DNA from: CAIOSQ01 sp041178225
GTDB taxonomy: Bacteria; Pseudomonadota; Alphaproteobacteria; CACIAM-22H2
Direction: 5' to 3'
Assembly: GCA_041178225.1 (NCBI GenBank)
Contig: JBEGVV010000024.1
Location: 35,958-99,957, forward strand
Length of the DNA: 64,000 nt
Both the position numbers and the translations under genes were made by a program. This document shows positions 62,462 through 64,000 of the stretch, one piece after another. The first letter of the stretch is position 1, and every line of letters begins with the position of its first letter. The notes beneath the pieces were generated by a model, which had not been told where the DNA came from, did not search any database, and saw only the letters and a list, made by a program, of their open reading frames with translations.

Positions 62462-63460
62462 ATGACGACCAGGACGACACGACGCGCCGCGCTCGCCGCG
62501 ATCGGCGCCATCGCCGCCGCCCCGCGCGCGCTTGCGCAGGGCGCGGGCCAGGCGGTGCTCTACACCTCGAACCCCGCGCAGGCGGTGGAGGTGGTGATGG
62601 ACGTCGCCGCCAAGGCGATCGCGGGGACGAAGATCAGCACGGTCACCGGCGGCAGCGGCCAGCTCCTGCGCCGCATGGAGGCGGAGGCCGCGCGCCCGCA
62701 GGCCGACGTGTTCTGGACGTCGAGCGCGAACACGCTGGGCCAGTTCAAGCAGCTCTTCGAGCCCTACAAGCCGGCGGGCCTGTCGGCGATGCCCGCGGCG
62801 CTGCACCATCCGCAGGACCTCTGGGCGCCCGCCAACCAGCATATCTGCGTGCTGATGGTGAACACGAAGCAGCTCGGCGGCCTGCCCGCGCCGAGGACCT
62901 ACGCCGACATCCTGCACCCGCGCTTCAAGGGCAAGCTCATCATCGCCGACCCCGCGAACAGCTCGACCGCCTACACGATCCTCTGGGGCGTCGAGAGGAT
63001 GCTCGGCGCCGACGGCCTGAAGGCGCTCGCGCAGAACATCCGCGTGACCGCCTCGGCCCCGACCGTCTTCCGCAGCGTCGGCCAGGGCGAGTTCCCGGTC
63101 GGCCTGACCTTCGAGTCGAACGCCTATACCTACGTGGCGGGCGGCCAGAAGGAGATCTCGCTGGTCTACCCGGAGGACGGCACCTTCACGACCACCGAGT
63201 TCTACTCGCTGGTGAAGGGCGCCCCGAACCCCGTCGCGGCGAGGCGCCTGTGCGACCTCTTCGCGTCCAAGGAGCTGCAGACCGCGCTGCTGGAGACGGC
63301 GTTCCGCCGCCCAACCCGCTCGGACATCGAGGTCGGCAAGTACGTGCAGTTGCCGGAGATGTCGAAGGTCAAGGTCTTCGCGACAAACGAGGAGGACGCG
63401 GCCGCCCAGCGCACCGCCTTCCTCGCGCGCTGGGCCGCGCTGGTGGCGGCCGCGAACTGA
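62462..63460 (+). CDS. Ferric/sugar-phosphate-type ABC substrate-binding protein
   Basis: This 332-residue periplasmic protein starts MTTRTTRRAALAAIGAIAAA, an export signal with a twin-arginine that might use Tat, cleaved near LAQG. The mature part is of the FbpA/AfuA fold, with VLYTSNPAQAVE, TGGSGQLLRRMEAE, ADVFWTSSANTLGQF and the Tyr-rich FESNAYTYVAGG. Such proteins bind Fe3+, phosphonates or sugar phosphates. The second of two ATGs (62456, 62462) is chosen because it lies 8 nt from GGGAGG. The linked phosphatase favours a phosphorylated organic ligand over iron. Confidence 0.88.
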   Translation: MTTRTTRRAALAAIGAIAAAPRALAQGAGQAVLYTSNPAQAVEVVMDVAAKAIAGTKISTVTGGSGQLLRRMEAEAARPQADVFWTSSANTLGQFKQLFEPYKPAGLSAMPAALHHPQDLWAPANQHICVLMVNTKQLGGLPAPRTYADILHPRFKGKLIIADPANSSTAYTILWGVERMLGADGLKALAQNIRVTASAPTVFRSVGQGEFPVGLTFESNAYTYVAGGQKEISLVYPEDGTFTTTEFYSLVKGAPNPVAARRLCDLFASKELQTALLETAFRRPTRSDIEVGKYVQLPEMSKVKVFATNEEDAAAQRTAFLARWAALVAAAN

Positions 63461-63478
63461 GCAAAGGTAGAAGGCGCC

Positions 63479-63497
63479 CCCGGCCCGACGGGCCGGG
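63479..63497 (+). terminator. Possible terminator after the FbpA/AfuA-type gene
   Basis: An 8-bp GC stem (CCCGGCCC/GGGCCGGG) with a GAC loop lies 18 bp after the stop. It is followed by AGTCGCTTTCGTC, a poor U-tract, so termination may be partial. Confidence 0.4.
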
Positions 63498-63622
63498 AGT
63501 CGCTTTCGTCCGCGATCGGGCTGGTCCCTCGCGCAAGGGGCCGCAAGCCGCGGCTCCCGGCGACGGAAGTTGCGGCGGCGGAACCCGCCCCGGATCGGCG
63601 CGCGGCGAGGGTGACTGCGTCA

Positions 63623-63651
63623 TTGGCCCGCGGCGCGTGCTCGCCTAGCCT
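63623..63651 (+). promoter_or_regulatory. Candidate promoter of the FkbM methyltransferase gene
   Basis: TTGGCC (63623-63628) and TAGCCT (63646-63651) are separated by 17 bp, 40 bp upstream of the ATG. The -10 is identical to that upstream of the phosphatase gene. The rest of the 231-bp gap shows nothing else I can interpret. Confidence 0.4.
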
Positions 63652-63691
63652 GCCGCCGCGAACAGGCCAGACGATCCGAGGGGAGACGCCC

Positions 63692-64000
63692 ATGCAGCCC
63701 GCACAACTCGCCAGCTTCGCGCGCGTCGTGGCAGGCATCCGCGAGCGAATACCGGGCCTGTCCTTCGAGATCCTCGAGATCGGCGCCGTCCCGCTCGGCG
63801 GCGCGCCGGAACCCTTCCATCGCTTGCTCGACGATTTCCCGGGCTCGCGCATCCATGCTTTCGAGCTGGATCCGGAGAGCTGCGCGCAGCTGCAGGCCTC
63901 GGCGCGCCGCGGCGTCGAGATCCATCGCGCGGCGATCGGCGCGCGGCGCGAGACGCGGACCGTGCACCTGACGAACCATTCCATGTGCACGTCGCTATAT
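63692..64000 (+). CDS. FkbM family SAM-dependent methyltransferase, N-terminal part (runs off the window)
   Basis: The first 103 codons are present. FEILEIGAVPLGGAPEPFHR corresponds to the glycine-containing SAM-binding motif I region, IHAFELDPE ends with the acidic residue that binds the SAM ribose, and THLTNHSMCTSLY-like residues (VHLTNHSMCTSLY) match the FkbM domain. FkbM proteins O-methylate sugars or polyketides, often in surface polysaccharide loci. GGGGAGACGCC precedes the ATG. The acceptor cannot be inferred from this fragment. Confidence 0.8.
   Translation, partial: MQPAQLASFARVVAGIRERIPGLSFEILEIGAVPLGGAPEPFHRLLDDFPGSRIHAFELDPESCAQLQASARRGVEIHRAAIGARRETRTVHLTNHSMCTSLY

Noticed and set aside
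59460..62480. Open frame of 1006 codons on the minus strand opposite the ABC importer
   Set aside because: Same reason: antisense shadow of phosphatase, ATPase and permease genes, with a composition typical of reversed GC-rich codons.

Overview
This 64 kb window is very GC-rich and densely coding. It reads as part of an alphaproteobacterial chromosome, probably a Rhodospirillales- or Hyphomicrobiales-like metabolic generalist. The grounds are the small DUF1289 and DUF3293 proteins, the many peptide/nickel-type ABC importers, the duplicated hydantoinase A/B genes, the pyrrolysine-free MttB-type methyltransferases and the fused sarcosine/dimethylglycine dehydrogenase-like enzyme. I assign it no further than class. 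I see no rRNA, tRNA, insertion sequence, phage gene, CRISPR array or replication origin. No stretch longer than 300 bp lacks a gene.

Layout. (1) 1-8592: the 5' end of an iron-dependent alcohol dehydrogenase (minus strand), a DUF1289 protein, then a tightly coupled five-gene operon: dimethylglycine-dehydrogenase-like, MttB-like, Fe(II)/2-oxoglutarate-type oxygenase, a second MttB-like and acyl-CoA dehydrogenase. It looks built for stripping N-methyl groups from a methylated amine. (2) 8596-21769: a minus-strand MFS transporter and SDR pair diverges from an IclR regulator that heads a nine-gene run: hydantoinase A/B, SDR, and a complete five-gene peptide-type ABC importer. (3) 21783-27935: a minus-strand pair (N,N-dimethylformamidase large-subunit-like protein and TIM-barrel amidohydrolase) diverges from an orphan ABC binding protein and a PLP-dependent decarboxylase. 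(4) 27943-41215: a minus-strand group (two Asp/Glu-racemase-fold proteins with altered catalytic cysteines, an amidase and an ABC binding protein) diverges from permeases, ATPases, a phosphotriesterase-fold hydrolase and a second hydantoinase A/B pair. (5) 41223-47417: pirin, then a five-gene operon of a cysteine-less thiolase-like protein, a DUF35 Zn-ribbon/OB protein, a 57-residue AtzG-like protein, an amidase and an ADP-forming acyl-CoA synthetase. (6) 47426-51275: a membrane-anchored FMN glutamate-synthase-like protein and an exported mono-haem c protein. (7) 51451-57539: a third full peptide-type ABC importer with an embedded SDR. (8) 57555-58595: a minus-strand pair (SpoT-like HD hydrolase and DUF3293) preceded by a striking structured leader. 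(9) 58882-63460: an inositol-monophosphatase-family phosphatase coupled to a ferric/sugar-phosphate-type ABC importer. (10) 63692-64000: the start of an FkbM methyltransferase.

The unifying theme is scavenging of amide, lactam and methylated-amine compounds. Each importer sits beside its own hydrolases (amidase, hydantoinase, DMFase-like, PTE-like) and oxidoreductases. Three of the five binding-protein genes are followed by strong hairpins, one by a weaker stem, and one by none. The most unusual single object is the 5' leader at about 58596-58729. It has a near-consensus promoter, a 12-bp closing stem around three small hairpins, and a competing hairpin that holds the Shine-Dalgarno sequence of the DUF3293 gene. 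That is the layout of a translational riboswitch.
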